A DNA stretch of 64,000 nucleotides, from NCBI GenBank assembly GCA_045546695.1, contig JAZQDE010000001.1, positions 1 to 64,000 on the forward strand, given 5' to 3'. A program made the position numbers and the translations under genes. The notes below the pieces were generated by a model. It saw only the letters and a list, made by a program, of their open reading frames with translations, was not told the origin of the DNA and did not search any database. Positions 54,629 to 63,393 of the stretch are shown here, piece by piece. The DNA is from SIG424 sp045546695. Its GTDB lineage: Bacteria; Bacillota; Clostridia; UBA1212; UBA1255. The stretch's first letter is position 1. Each line of letters begins with the position of its first letter.

Positions 54629-56627
54629 GAAAGGCTCTATAAGTATATCGGTTGCTTTAATATTGCTTGCTGTGTGCGTGCTCAGTCTCGTGTTTGTTGA
54701 TTACGCAAGGGCGCTTGTGTATAAACGTGATATAGAAGACAGGCTTGGCCTTGCTGTATCGTCGGTTATGTCGTATTACGACTATATACTGGCAAAGGAA
54801 TACGGCTTGTACGGCTTTTGTATTACAGGCAATTACGATGCGACTGCGCTGGCAGACAGATATTTCAGGGGGTGCAACTTTGAAGATGACAGGGGGATCA
54901 ATCTGCTGTCGTATGACAGTATTGAGGTCGGCGCGACTCTTGCAAAGCCGCTTTGTGAACCTGATGTTCTTCAGTCTCAGATTGTCGGTATCATGAAGTA
55001 TAAGAGTACTGCAAATCTGATTGAGTACGTTATGGAGCTGTTTGATATAGCAAAAGAGGCAGATACTTCCAAGGGGCTTTATGCACTCAGCGGAGAGTGT
55101 GCACAGGTTATAGAAAACACTTCAGAAACGCTTGTTATGCTTGAGTATACTGTTGAGGGATATTTTGACGGCGACAGATTATGCGTAAATGGATTTGAGT
55201 TTTTTGCATATGATACGTTGATTGAATCTGCGCTGGAAAATAATCCCAACGATCCATATTATGGAATAAAACTCGTAAGGGATACCTTCAGTGAATATCT
55301 TGAATATAACAATACGGCTCTGTATTACTGTAACGAACTGAATACGTCAATCGGCAGAATAGATGCTCTTATTAAAGAGGCCGAAGATCTGTGCCGGGAA
55401 GACGAGTCGGCAGCCGGGACGTTTGAATCACTTATCAGCCAGCTAAGGGAGCAACGAAATAGCATAAGTAATTTGAAAATCAACAATGATGTTTCTGAGA
55501 ACGTGATTATATTTCAGGAGATGATCTCGTCTTTAGATTCGTTTATTGGAGGTAAAGGCAATCCTGCGCAGCTTGATAATATACTTGCTCATGCAAAGGA
55601 TGTAAACGTTGGACTTCAGGTGAGGGTTGTGCGCAGCGCATCTGATGATTCGTATACAAAATATGACACAAGAGATGAGACTCAGACTCAATACAACGAT
55701 TCTGTGAATCAAGATCATGAGGACGACGAAAATAGCGGGGGAATAGACAGTAGTATATATACAACACTTCCGTCTGTTCTTGCAGGTAAAAATACTGTTT
55801 CTTTTGGTGACGTTCTTGATACTGCTATTGATTTGTCAGGCTTTGACAGTATCGGTATGATGTTGGGCGGTGATTTTCTCGGTGGCATCAAGGATGCGGC
55901 TACTGATCTGGTGAATACGGCGCTGGTGGACGATTACGCTCTTACATATATGAATCATCGTCTGGAGGGTAGTTGCCGTGGCCCGTTGGTCGGGGAGATA
56001 GAATATATCATCGCAGGCAACAAAACCGACAGTGAGAATTTCAAAGAAGTCAGGAATAAGATTTTCCTGCTCAGATTTGTTTTGAATATTATTCATGTAT
56101 TCCGCGATGGTGAAAAAAGAGCTCTTGCCAATGCGATCGGCAATGCCATAGCCGCAAGCTGTAGCTACGGTGTCGGAGGGGCGGTGTTTGCACTTGTGAT
56201 TATAGCGGCATGGTCGCTTGCGGAGACGTTTTCTGATATTTCCTTGCTGCTTGACGGCGAGAATGTGCCTCTTGTCAAGAAAAAAGGCGACTGGCGGCTC
56301 AGCATCGACGGCTTGCTCGGTGGTGCAGGAGAGGATAGCGGAGATAACAAGGAGTCGACTCTCGATAAAATAAATGACTTTGGCTACGCTGAATATCTGA
56401 GGGTGCTGCTTATGATGACTCCTTCGGATTCTAAGATTCTTCGTATCGCTGACATCATAGAGCTTAACATGGGGGTAGTCTCCGGCAGACGATATCGCCT
56501 TGCAGGGATATATAACGAGATTAGTTTAAGTGCCTGCGTTGATATGAATCTGTATGCAACGTATTTTGTAGGCAAGAGCAAAGAGGCTTTTTATATGGAG
56601 GTGACGTCAGATGCTTCGTATTCTTAA
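54597..56627 (+). CDS. TadG/DUF5702-like membrane-anchored surface protein
   Basis: The TTG start is fixed by GGAGGTGA at 54583-54590, 6 bp upstream. NKKGSISISVALILLAVCVLSLVFVDYARAL is a pseudopilin-like N-terminal helix of the TadE/TadG kind, here residues ~10-40. The remaining ~630 residues include coiled-coil segments (~260-330) and another hydrophobic stretch (~535-560), and match DUF5702-type proteins encoded in clostridial Tad loci. It is probably exposed at the cell surface. Confidence 0.7.
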   Translation: MRRLFSGLLNKKGSISISVALILLAVCVLSLVFVDYARALVYKRDIEDRLGLAVSSVMSYYDYILAKEYGLYGFCITGNYDATALADRYFRGCNFEDDRGINLLSYDSIEVGATLAKPLCEPDVLQSQIVGIMKYKSTANLIEYVMELFDIAKEADTSKGLYALSGECAQVIENTSETLVMLEYTVEGYFDGDRLCVNGFEFFAYDTLIESALENNPNDPYYGIKLVRDTFSEYLEYNNTALYYCNELNTSIGRIDALIKEAEDLCREDESAAGTFESLISQLREQRNSISNLKINNDVSENVIIFQEMISSLDSFIGGKGNPAQLDNILAHAKDVNVGLQVRVVRSASDDSYTKYDTRDETQTQYNDSVNQDHEDDENSGGIDSSIYTTLPSVLAGKNTVSFGDVLDTAIDLSGFDSIGMMLGGDFLGGIKDAATDLVNTALVDDYALTYMNHRLEGSCRGPLVGEIEYIIAGNKTDSENFKEVRNKIFLLRFVLNIIHVFRDGEKRALANAIGNAIAASCSYGVGGAVFALVIIAAWSLAETFSDISLLLDGENVPLVKKKGDWRLSIDGLLGGAGEDSGDNKESTLDKINDFGYAEYLRVLLMMTPSDSKILRIADIIELNMGVVSGRRYRLAGIYNEISLSACVDMNLYATYFVGKSKEAFYMEVTSDASYS

Positions 56628-57546
56628 AAGCAACAATGGCAGTGTGACTTTGGAAGCCGCCTTTTTGATGCCACTTATCATATTGGTTTTCGTCGCATTT
56701 GCCGGCATTATAAATGCTGTCGCCGCCCAGGCATGTATCAATGACAGTCTGTGTAAAACGGCTGATTTTATGTCAAAATATGCCTTTTGTTACAATGAGA
56801 AGGGCGTTGAGAGACTGGAGCGTACCGCTATTAAAAAGATCGATGAACTTTTGTCTGAACATATAGAATCGGAAAAAATCAGAGAGAAGATATACGAGTA
56901 TATTGATTTTGACAAACTTGTTGACTATGCTGACGACTACGTATACAGACAGATTGCACACGGCATTTTTCACGTGTATATGGAGGAGAACAGGATATAT
57001 AAATCAGGCTTTGTCAATATAGATGACTACAGTCTTAAGGGTAGTTCGTTTTTCAACGGAAATGATGATATTGTGCTTAAAATCAGTGCAGATTGTGGGC
57101 TGCTTAATCTTAAAAGTGCCGTCAGGGTTGGCTGTTGGAGCGAGGGAAAGATGTCTTCTGTTATTGTTTCCAATCAGAATGTCTGGGATCTTGATAACTT
57201 TTCACGGGGCAGGACGATACGCGACGTGTTCGGAGGCACACTCCCTTATAATTTCCCTGTGATAGCTGTGTACGCATATGGCAGCGCCATTGCAATCAAG
57301 AGTCTGGACCACACGGCAGATACTTATAAGGATGCTGACAAATTTGAAAAAGAAATACGGTCGATGATTGATAATCTCGCAAGGTATGAAGGGGAGGAGG
57401 ATATGCCGATATCGTCAAAGACGTTGACGCTTGTCATACCGGAAAATCAAATGACGCCTGCGCAAAGTAGCGTAATGGGACGGATGATAAGTTATGCTTC
57501 TGCAAATGGAATTTTTCTTGATTTGCAGCTTTATCAGCAAAGTTGA
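56611..57546 (+). CDS. TadE-like pseudopilin family protein
   Basis: The ATG follows GGAGGTGA. The N-terminal NNGSVTLEAAFLMPLIILVF matches the TadE consensus (Gly/Ser-x-x-x-x-Glu then a hydrophobic helix), residues ~9-32. The ~280-residue C-terminal part is outside the membrane. It overlaps the TadG-like gene by 17 bp. TadE and TadG are minor pseudopilins of tight-adherence pili, but no assembly ATPase or platform genes are nearby. Confidence 0.75.
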   Translation: MLRILKSNNGSVTLEAAFLMPLIILVFVAFAGIINAVAAQACINDSLCKTADFMSKYAFCYNEKGVERLERTAIKKIDELLSEHIESEKIREKIYEYIDFDKLVDYADDYVYRQIAHGIFHVYMEENRIYKSGFVNIDDYSLKGSSFFNGNDDIVLKISADCGLLNLKSAVRVGCWSEGKMSSVIVSNQNVWDLDNFSRGRTIRDVFGGTLPYNFPVIAVYAYGSAIAIKSLDHTADTYKDADKFEKEIRSMIDNLARYEGEEDMPISSKTLTLVIPENQMTPAQSSVMGRMISYASANGIFLDLQLYQQS

Positions 57547-57579
57547 CAGAAAAAACAGCTTTTTTATTCAGCCGATGAA

Positions 57580-57588
57580 TGATATAAT
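57580..57588 (+). promoter_or_regulatory. Extended -10 promoter before the amidohydrolase gene
   Basis: TGATATAAT matches TGnTATAAT. No good -35 lies 17 bp upstream. The leader to the GTG would be only about 15 nt. Confidence 0.45.
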
Positions 57589-57609
57589 TAAATAATTAAT
57601 TTACAGAGG

Positions 57610-58932
57610 GTGATTGATATAGCACTTCTTATAAAAAATGCAATGGTATATACAGGTGAAAACGAAGCAAAGACAGGTCTTAGTGTGCTCGTGGAAGGCA
57701 ACAAAATTGTTGCTGTTACGGATGACAAGGCGAAGGTTGATGCATTCGCGGAGAAACATAAAGACGACAGTGACTTTTCACAGATAAATGCGTCAGGATA
57801 TTTGCTTATGCCCGGACTTGTAAATACTCATACGCATTCTCCTATGACTGTCTTGCGTAACATCGGCAGCGACCTCACGCTCCAGGATTGGCTTTTCGGT
57901 GAGATCATACCAAGAGAGTGCAATCTGACACCGGAGAACGTTTATTACGGATCTATGGCTGCCCAGATGGAAATGATGCGCTCAGGTACGACGTGTTTTT
58001 GCGATATGTATGAGCCTTTCGAAATGCTGACAAAGGCAACAATCGACTCCGGAATGAGAGCCAATATTTGTACTGCCGGTCTTCATAATGACTGGTCTAC
58101 AGGTGAAAAGCGTACGTATGAAACTTTTGAAAAATCGGCAGAGCTTTTCAGGGAATATAACTGTCACGACAGATTGAATATCTTCTTTGAAATGCATTCT
58201 GTATATCTGTACAGACAAGAGTGGCTTTACAGAATTGTTGAGAATGCCAAAAAATATAATACAGGTATCCATATGCATCTTCACGAGACGGAGAGGGAAA
58301 TATCTGAATTTATGGAGCTGAATAACGGACAGAGACCGACGCAGTTCCTTGAAGAGATTGGTGCTTTTGACGTTAAGACTGTAGCTGCGCATTGCACTCA
58401 TATGAATGACGATGATATTGAGATTCTTAAAAAACACGACGTAAATGTCGCTGTCAACATGACAAGTAATCTCAAACTCGGAAGCGGGATTCCGCCTCTT
58501 ACAAGATTCCTTGATGCCGGCATAAATGCTACGCTTGGTACTGATGGTTGTGCAAGCAATAATAATCTCAATATGTTTGAAGAGATTCATCTTGCGGCGC
58601 TTTTGTATAAGGGTCTTTACAAAGATCCGACACTCGTAAAGGCTAAAGACGTAGTAAATATGGCAACAAAAAATGGTGCGCGTGCTCTTGTATCCGAACC
58701 TTGTGGTATAATTAAAGAAGGATATCTTGCTGATATGATTCTTGTTGATTTGTCGGCGATTCACCTTAATCCGATAAATGACGTAAATGCATTGATTTGC
58801 TATTGCATGCAGGGCTCAGACGTTGATACGACGATTATAAACGGCAAGGTTGTTATGAAAAACAAGCGCTTTACAGCGATTGATGAAGAGAAGATTATGT
58901 ACGAGGTAAACAACATAAAGCTTCACAAATGA
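57610..58932 (+). CDS. mtaD: Amidohydrolase, 5'-methylthioadenosine / S-adenosylhomocysteine deaminase-like
   Basis: This is a metal-dependent amidohydrolase of 440 residues. LMPGLVNTHTHSPM provides the first metal histidines. IGSDLTLQDWLFGEIIP, HMHLHETEREI, VAAHCTHMN and LGTDGCASNNNLNMFEE are the MtaD/SsnA subgroup signatures. It would deaminate MTA, SAH or adenosine to the inosyl form. The start is uncertain: GTG at 57610 abuts its GAGGG site, and no other standard in-frame start is well placed. Confidence 0.85.
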   Translation: MIDIALLIKNAMVYTGENEAKTGLSVLVEGNKIVAVTDDKAKVDAFAEKHKDDSDFSQINASGYLLMPGLVNTHTHSPMTVLRNIGSDLTLQDWLFGEIIPRECNLTPENVYYGSMAAQMEMMRSGTTCFCDMYEPFEMLTKATIDSGMRANICTAGLHNDWSTGEKRTYETFEKSAELFREYNCHDRLNIFFEMHSVYLYRQEWLYRIVENAKKYNTGIHMHLHETEREISEFMELNNGQRPTQFLEEIGAFDVKTVAAHCTHMNDDDIEILKKHDVNVAVNMTSNLKLGSGIPPLTRFLDAGINATLGTDGCASNNNLNMFEEIHLAALLYKGLYKDPTLVKAKDVVNMATKNGARALVSEPCGIIKEGYLADMILVDLSAIHLNPINDVNALICYCMQGSDVDTTIINGKVVMKNKRFTAIDEEKIMYEVNNIKLHK

Positions 58933-58944
58933 AAGTAAATCACA

Positions 58945-58973
58945 TTGCCAAAAAAGGTAATGTTAAGTATAAT
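58945..58973 (+). promoter_or_regulatory. Promoter for the isomerase-6PGDH pair
   Basis: TTGCCA (58945-58950), 17 bp and TATAAT (58968-58973) precede the ATG at 59005. Confidence 0.6.
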
Positions 58974-59004
58974 TCTTATATAAATTGTTAGGATGGTGTT
59001 TTGA

Positions 59005-59820
59005 ATGAAAATTTCTTTTTCTACGTTAGGATGTCCTGATTGGAAGTGGCCGAGCATTATAGCAACGGCTAAAGATATGGGATATGATGGTATTGAGGTC
59101 AGAGGCGTTGGCAGTCAGCTTTATGCTCCTGCAATCAGCGTATTTTCACCTACAAATATAAACAAGACAAAAGAGAAACTTTCATCTATGAATCTGCAGA
59201 TATCATGTCTTGCGTCGCACTGCTACTTGTTTGACAAGGAAAACAACGAAGAGATTATGAAAGAAGCTTATGCGTACGTTGACCTTGCATCAGAACTTGG
59301 CGTCAAGTACATAAGAGTCCTTGCAGATAAAGATCCGCAGCCTTCTGACAATATTGACGACGATTTTGTGGCTGCGAACCTGTCATTGCTGGCAGATTAC
59401 GCGCTTGAGCGCAATGTGACGATACTTGTTGAAACAAACGGTGTGTATGCAGATTCTGACAGGCTTCTTAAGCTTGTTGAGTCGGTAAACAAGCCGGCTC
59501 TGGCAGTCTTGTGGGATATCAACCATCCTTACAGATATTTTGGTGAGACACCGGAGAAGACTTATAGCACATTATCTGAATACATCAGATATATCCACGT
59601 CAAGGATTCTGCACCTGCAGAGGACGGCAGAATTGTATACAAGATGATGGGTAACGGCGATCTGCCTGTAGAGGCCGTTCTTAAGATTCTCAAGTCAAAT
59701 AATTATGACGGCTTTATTACTCTTGAATGGGTAAAAAGATGGTATTCAGAACTTGAAGAGCCCGGCATTGTATTTATGCAGTATGCCGGATACATCAAGC
59801 GTTTATGGAGGAGCTTATGA
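59005..59820 (+). CDS. Sugar phosphate isomerase/epimerase-like TIM-barrel protein
   Basis: A second AP-endonuclease-2-fold protein in the window, 271 residues: MKISFSTLGCPDW, YDGIEVRGVG, YIRVLADKD, ILVETNGVYA, AVLWDINHPYR, YIHVKDSAP and FITLEWVKRW carry the usual metal-site Glu, Asp, His and Glu. It shares 4 bp (ATGA) with the 6-phosphogluconate-dehydrogenase-like gene, so the two probably act on the same sugar acid or keto-sugar pathway. Confidence 0.87.
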   Translation: MKISFSTLGCPDWKWPSIIATAKDMGYDGIEVRGVGSQLYAPAISVFSPTNINKTKEKLSSMNLQISCLASHCYLFDKENNEEIMKEAYAYVDLASELGVKYIRVLADKDPQPSDNIDDDFVAANLSLLADYALERNVTILVETNGVYADSDRLLKLVESVNKPALAVLWDINHPYRYFGETPEKTYSTLSEYIRYIHVKDSAPAEDGRIVYKMMGNGDLPVEAVLKILKSNNYDGFITLEWVKRWYSELEEPGIVFMQYAGYIKRLWRSL

Positions 59821-61283
59821 GCTTTGAAGAATATTCAATAGGTGTGCTGACAGATGGTAATATGGGCACAAATCTGACGTACAGACTTGCGTCTGCCGGA
59901 TATAGTCCTACGATTTTCAATACAAATATAATCAACACAGAACGTTCTAAGGGACAGCAGTATATTGCCGAACTGGAAAACATGGGAATCAGCACGTGTC
60001 TTGATTATGATTCTTTCTTCTTGTCTCTCAAGGAAAACCGCGTTGTTTTCATTATCAGTCATAATCAGATATTTTCAAAATACGTTCTCCGTGAGATTGA
60101 TAAGTATATTAATGCTTCTGATATCATAATTGACATGTGTGACGTCAGCTACGATATAGCCACAAAAAGATGCCAGGATTATAAAGAAAGGGCTATTTCA
60201 TATCTTGCAACAGGCTTTTCAGGCGGTGAATACGCTGCTTTGCATGGAGCTTCACTTATGCCGGGCGGTCCTAAGGACGCGTATAACAACGTACGTCCTT
60301 TGTTTGAGGCCCTGAGTGCAAAATATGGTACTACTCCTTGCTGTGAATATATCGGCCCTGACGGCAGCGGTATGTACGTGAAAATGGTACATAATGGTAT
60401 TGAATATGTGCTTATCCAGACGATTTGTGAGGTTGTTGGTGCTGTAAAGAAACTTCTTGGCTGTGACAGTACGGAAATCTGCGAGATTCTCAAAGAATGG
60501 GAAACAGGGGATACAGACAGCTATCTTGTTGACCTGGCACGTTATATTTATTCTAAAAATGATTATCACACAGGTAAGCCGATTGTTGAAGTTGCCTCAG
60601 ATAAAGTTGAGTATTCAGATTCCGTAAAATGGCTTTGTACGAACGCACTAGAACTTTCTGTACCCGTTCCTACGATTCACGCGGCAATGGAGCAGAGATT
60701 CTTCTCCGGAATGAAAAACGATCGTGTTGGCGCTTCGAATCTTTTCAAAACGGCGGTTATTCCTGTAAGAGACGTTGAAAAAGGTGATTTTATTGAGATG
60801 GCAAGGGCGGCGTACTGCGTTACGGCACTGAACGCATACGTTGAAGGCTTTGCACTTCTTAATAAAGCAAATGACGTGTATATGTGGGACCTTAATCTCG
60901 AAGCCATTTCAAAAATGTTTGAAGGTTCATCTTTTATCAAGTCACGAATTTTACGCCATGCAGTAGATGCTCTGACAAAAGCAGGTAGGAGTACGAGTAA
61001 TCTTATCAAAAAAAGTGGCTACAGTTCTGTTATAAACAGGTATCTGCCGGATGCCAGAATGTTTGCCAATATCTGTATAGAGAGCGGTATTGCAATGCCG
61101 ACGCTTATGAGCGCGCTGACATATGTAGACACATATCGTTTGTCCCCGATGCCGACCGGACTGATATCTCTTATCCGTGACCACATCGAAAATACAGGGT
61201 ATGTCAGAAACGATGAGTTGATTGGTACTTATACTGTTGACTGGGAGAATCCCGACGATACAGTAAAGAGCTTTAAGAAGTAG
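59817..61283 (+). CDS. Divergent 6-phosphogluconate dehydrogenase-like protein
   Basis: The ATG at 59817 is chosen since GGAGGAG lies within the preceding codons and it overlaps the upstream stop. The 6PGDH core is clear: FSGGEYAALHGASLMPGG, and GSGMYVKMVHNGIEY with the catalytic Lys and His-Asn. A long helical C-terminal domain follows. However, the N-terminal nucleotide loop reads VLTDGNMGTNL instead of the usual GLAVMGxNLA, and the characteristic NRT is NTN. It is probably an oxidative decarboxylase of a sugar acid. Gluconate-6-phosphate is not assured. Confidence 0.82.
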   Translation: MSFEEYSIGVLTDGNMGTNLTYRLASAGYSPTIFNTNIINTERSKGQQYIAELENMGISTCLDYDSFFLSLKENRVVFIISHNQIFSKYVLREIDKYINASDIIIDMCDVSYDIATKRCQDYKERAISYLATGFSGGEYAALHGASLMPGGPKDAYNNVRPLFEALSAKYGTTPCCEYIGPDGSGMYVKMVHNGIEYVLIQTICEVVGAVKKLLGCDSTEICEILKEWETGDTDSYLVDLARYIYSKNDYHTGKPIVEVASDKVEYSDSVKWLCTNALELSVPVPTIHAAMEQRFFSGMKNDRVGASNLFKTAVIPVRDVEKGDFIEMARAAYCVTALNAYVEGFALLNKANDVYMWDLNLEAISKMFEGSSFIKSRILRHAVDALTKAGRSTSNLIKKSGYSSVINRYLPDARMFANICIESGIAMPTLMSALTYVDTYRLSPMPTGLISLIRDHIENTGYVRNDELIGTYTVDWENPDDTVKSFKK

Positions 61284-61809
61284 GAATATCTTTATGGTCT
61301 TCTGCATACTGCCTTTCGTATCTGATATCCTTTTTGATAGCAGAAGCAGTGATCGCAGTGATGTATGTGAAGATCATGTAGGTGATACCGATGATATACC
61401 ATAATCTGGTACCTGTGACTCTTGCGATAGTAACGCAAAATGGCTGAAGTGGCATTGACCACCATTTGAACATATTGGTAAAGAACATAACTGATCCTTC
61501 TTTGCCGGCCATAAATGCCACGAAATAAATAACGAATGCAACAAAACCTAGTAATTGGTGATAGAACAATCCCATTGCCAGGTTTTTCATTTTTTTGGCC
61601 CTCATCAATATGCAAAACGCAATATACATTACCAATAATACGATGTTTGCCACGAAAAGGAGTGTGCTGACTTTTCTGAATTCAAATGAAAAGTCTTCGT
61701 ATCCGAAAATGTACGAGCTTGCCAGCAACATTGCGCTTATCGCTGTAAATATATAGAAGAAAATCATTTTCGGTTGTACGGCTTTTTTCAGCATATTATT
61801 CATTTTCAC
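61273..61809 (-). CDS. Multi-pass membrane protein of unknown function
   Basis: The GTG start has AAGGAG 6 bp upstream. The 178-residue protein has about five hydrophobic helices with the last at ~140-160, and a charged C-terminus. No family is recognised. The last 11 bp overlap the convergent dehydrogenase gene. Confidence 0.65.
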   Translation of the reverse strand: MKMNNMLKKAVQPKMIFFYIFTAISAMLLASSYIFGYEDFSFEFRKVSTLLFVANIVLLVMYIAFCILMRAKKMKNLAMGLFYHQLLGFVAFVIYFVAFMAGKEGSVMFFTNMFKWWSMPLQPFCVTIARVTGTRLWYIIGITYMIFTYITAITASAIKKDIRYERQYAEDHKDIPTS

Positions 61810-61907
61810 GGAAATCTCCTTTGTCTGGTAACGGGCAGTAATATTTGTAATGCTTTCGTATTATACATCAAAAGTAAGAAGCAGACAAATTTATTGGAGT
61901 TGATACA

Positions 61908-62723
61908 ATGAATAATATGGGAAAAAGCATTATTAACTTTTTTAAGGGCATTTTATTTGGCATTGCGGTCGTTATTCCCGGCTTGTCAGGGAGTGCGTTT
62001 CTGGTAGTTCTTGGTATTTACGAAGATGTAATAAACGCAGTTGCAAATATCCGCAGGAAATTCATGCGGAATTTCCTTTTTTTGTTACCAATAGCGCTCG
62101 GCGGCTGCCTGGGAATAATTTGCTCAACGCGTTTTGTGCTTATGCTCTGTATGCGCTTTCGTATTCCGGCGTATCTGCTTTTCATTGTTCTTGTCTTGAG
62201 CGCTTTTCCTGATGTAATAAAGAAGGTGAAAAAACGACGCTTTACATTCCGTATGCTGCTTCTTGTTTTCATCGGGCTTGTATTCATCATCGCTGTTGGC
62301 TTCTTTTCACAGTGGCTGCAAGCAGGGCATACCACTGAAATAGGTGAGTACGTGGCGGTAAAAAATGTCAGCTCAGTATACGACGGTATTGTTGTATTGT
62401 TTTCAGGCTTGCTGTCTTGCGGCCTGATGGCAGTGCCGGGTGTGAGCGGGTCTGTAATATTGATGATGATAGGGCAGTACGGCACAGTATACAACGCTGT
62501 AGCCACGTTCAATTTTCCAATTATTGGTTTATTTGCGTTGGGAGCAGGGGTGGGGATAATGTGCGCATCAAAAATATTGTCGCGTATCCTTGCAAAATTT
62601 GAATATGAAATGTATTATGTAGTCATGGGAATATTGGCAGGCTGCATCATCACATTGTTTGTTTCCGGCGTGCTTGATATCCAATATATGGAAATACTGG
62701 GAGCTATCGGATTATGCACATGA
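61908..62723 (+). CDS. DUF368 membrane protein, undecaprenyl-phosphate transporter (PopT-like)
   Basis: The 271-residue membrane protein carries the duplicated DUF368 signature PG-x-SGS: VIPGLSGSAFLVVLGIYEDV near residue 25, and VPGVSGSVILMMIGQYGTV near residue 180. The inverted repeat architecture and two re-entrant loops are typical. Family members in other bacteria recycle the C55-isoprenyl phosphate carrier to the inner face of the membrane. TTGGAGT precedes the ATG. Confidence 0.88.
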   Translation: MNNMGKSIINFFKGILFGIAVVIPGLSGSAFLVVLGIYEDVINAVANIRRKFMRNFLFLLPIALGGCLGIICSTRFVLMLCMRFRIPAYLLFIVLVLSAFPDVIKKVKKRRFTFRMLLLVFIGLVFIIAVGFFSQWLQAGHTTEIGEYVAVKNVSSVYDGIVVLFSGLLSCGLMAVPGVSGSVILMMIGQYGTVYNAVATFNFPIIGLFALGAGVGIMCASKILSRILAKFEYEMYYVVMGILAGCIITLFVSGVLDIQYMEILGAIGLCT

Positions 62724-62998
62724 ACATCAATAAAAACAGACTTTCAAAGATTATGGTTATTATACTCACTGTCACACTTCTGGTGGCGGTTTTCTGCCCG
62801 ATGCTTGCATCGGCCGCTACAGCAGACCCGGCCGCAACACTTGACCCGTCGTCTACTGCCGAAGCTGTCCCGCGGATCGAACCTCGTGGCTGCTGGGCAT
62901 GGGGCCCCGGAAAACTTTTTCTTGTATCAAGCGCAGTCGTATTGCTCATTGCAATTCTGATCTCTCTTATCCAGGCAAACCGTAAGTTTAAAGATTGA
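62714..62998 (+). CDS. Small secreted or membrane protein after DUF368
   Basis: The 94-residue protein overlaps the DUF368 gene by 10 bp. A signal peptide (~10-35, ending ASA) is followed by a short Ala/Pro/Asp-rich segment, RGCWAWGPG, and a C-terminal transmembrane helix (~68-88) with a basic tail. No family is recognised. The tight coupling suggests it assists the DUF368 transporter (inference). Confidence 0.55.
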   Translation: MHMNINKNRLSKIMVIILTVTLLVAVFCPMLASAATADPAATLDPSSTAEAVPRIEPRGCWAWGPGKLFLVSSAVVLLIAILISLIQANRKFKD

Positions 62999-63039
62999 TA
63001 AACATTATCACAAACGACTTACAAACCATCAAAAAAATT

Positions 63040-63126
63040 TGTTAGTTGAAAAATTAAACGCAACAACGAAGAACTAAATGCAACGCGAAAAGTTAAATGC
63101 AACATGAAAAGACTGAATGTACAGTG
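63040..63126. repeat. Four degenerate ~18-20-bp repeats
   Basis: Units of the form GAAAAGTTAAATGCAAC recur at about 63047, 63068, 63087 and 63106, separated by two to four bases, with decreasing identity. The last runs into a long hairpin. They fill part of the gap between 62998 and 63394, which otherwise holds only the two hairpins listed. Confidence 0.6.
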
Positions 63127-63152
63127 TTTTTTTTGAAAAGCACTGTACATTC
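63115..63152. repeat. Long hairpin with perfect 12-bp stem
   Basis: GAATGTACAGTG (63115-63126) pairs with CACTGTACATTC (63141-63152) around a T-rich 14-nt loop. It may terminate transcription in either direction. Confidence 0.65.
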
Positions 63153-63172
63153 AATAAAAAATAGATAAAATA

Positions 63173-63203
63173 GAGTTAGCTGGTAGCGGCAACTCTTTTT
63201 TTT
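63173..63203 (+). terminator. Possible intrinsic terminator
   Basis: GAGTT (63173-63177) pairs with AACTC (63191-63195), with GC pairs inside, and is followed by eight or nine T. Confidence 0.5.
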
Positions 63204-63393
63204 GGGTATAACAAAATTGAACTGCATAAGTTTTTAAAAAGTGTGTTAAACTGATACCTTAGTAGAAAATAAAGATCATTTTGTAGAGACAACATTAGTC
63301 CCTGAGTTGTTTTGTTCTGTATGTGAAAATGATTTGGCTCGTCTAATAGATAAATTTCATATGAATAATATAGAATAGATGGAGGTAATATAC

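Noticed and set aside
57982..58764. 260-codon antisense frame within the amidohydrolase gene
   Set aside because: The sense strand carries the full amidohydrolase motif set. The antisense product is not protein-like.
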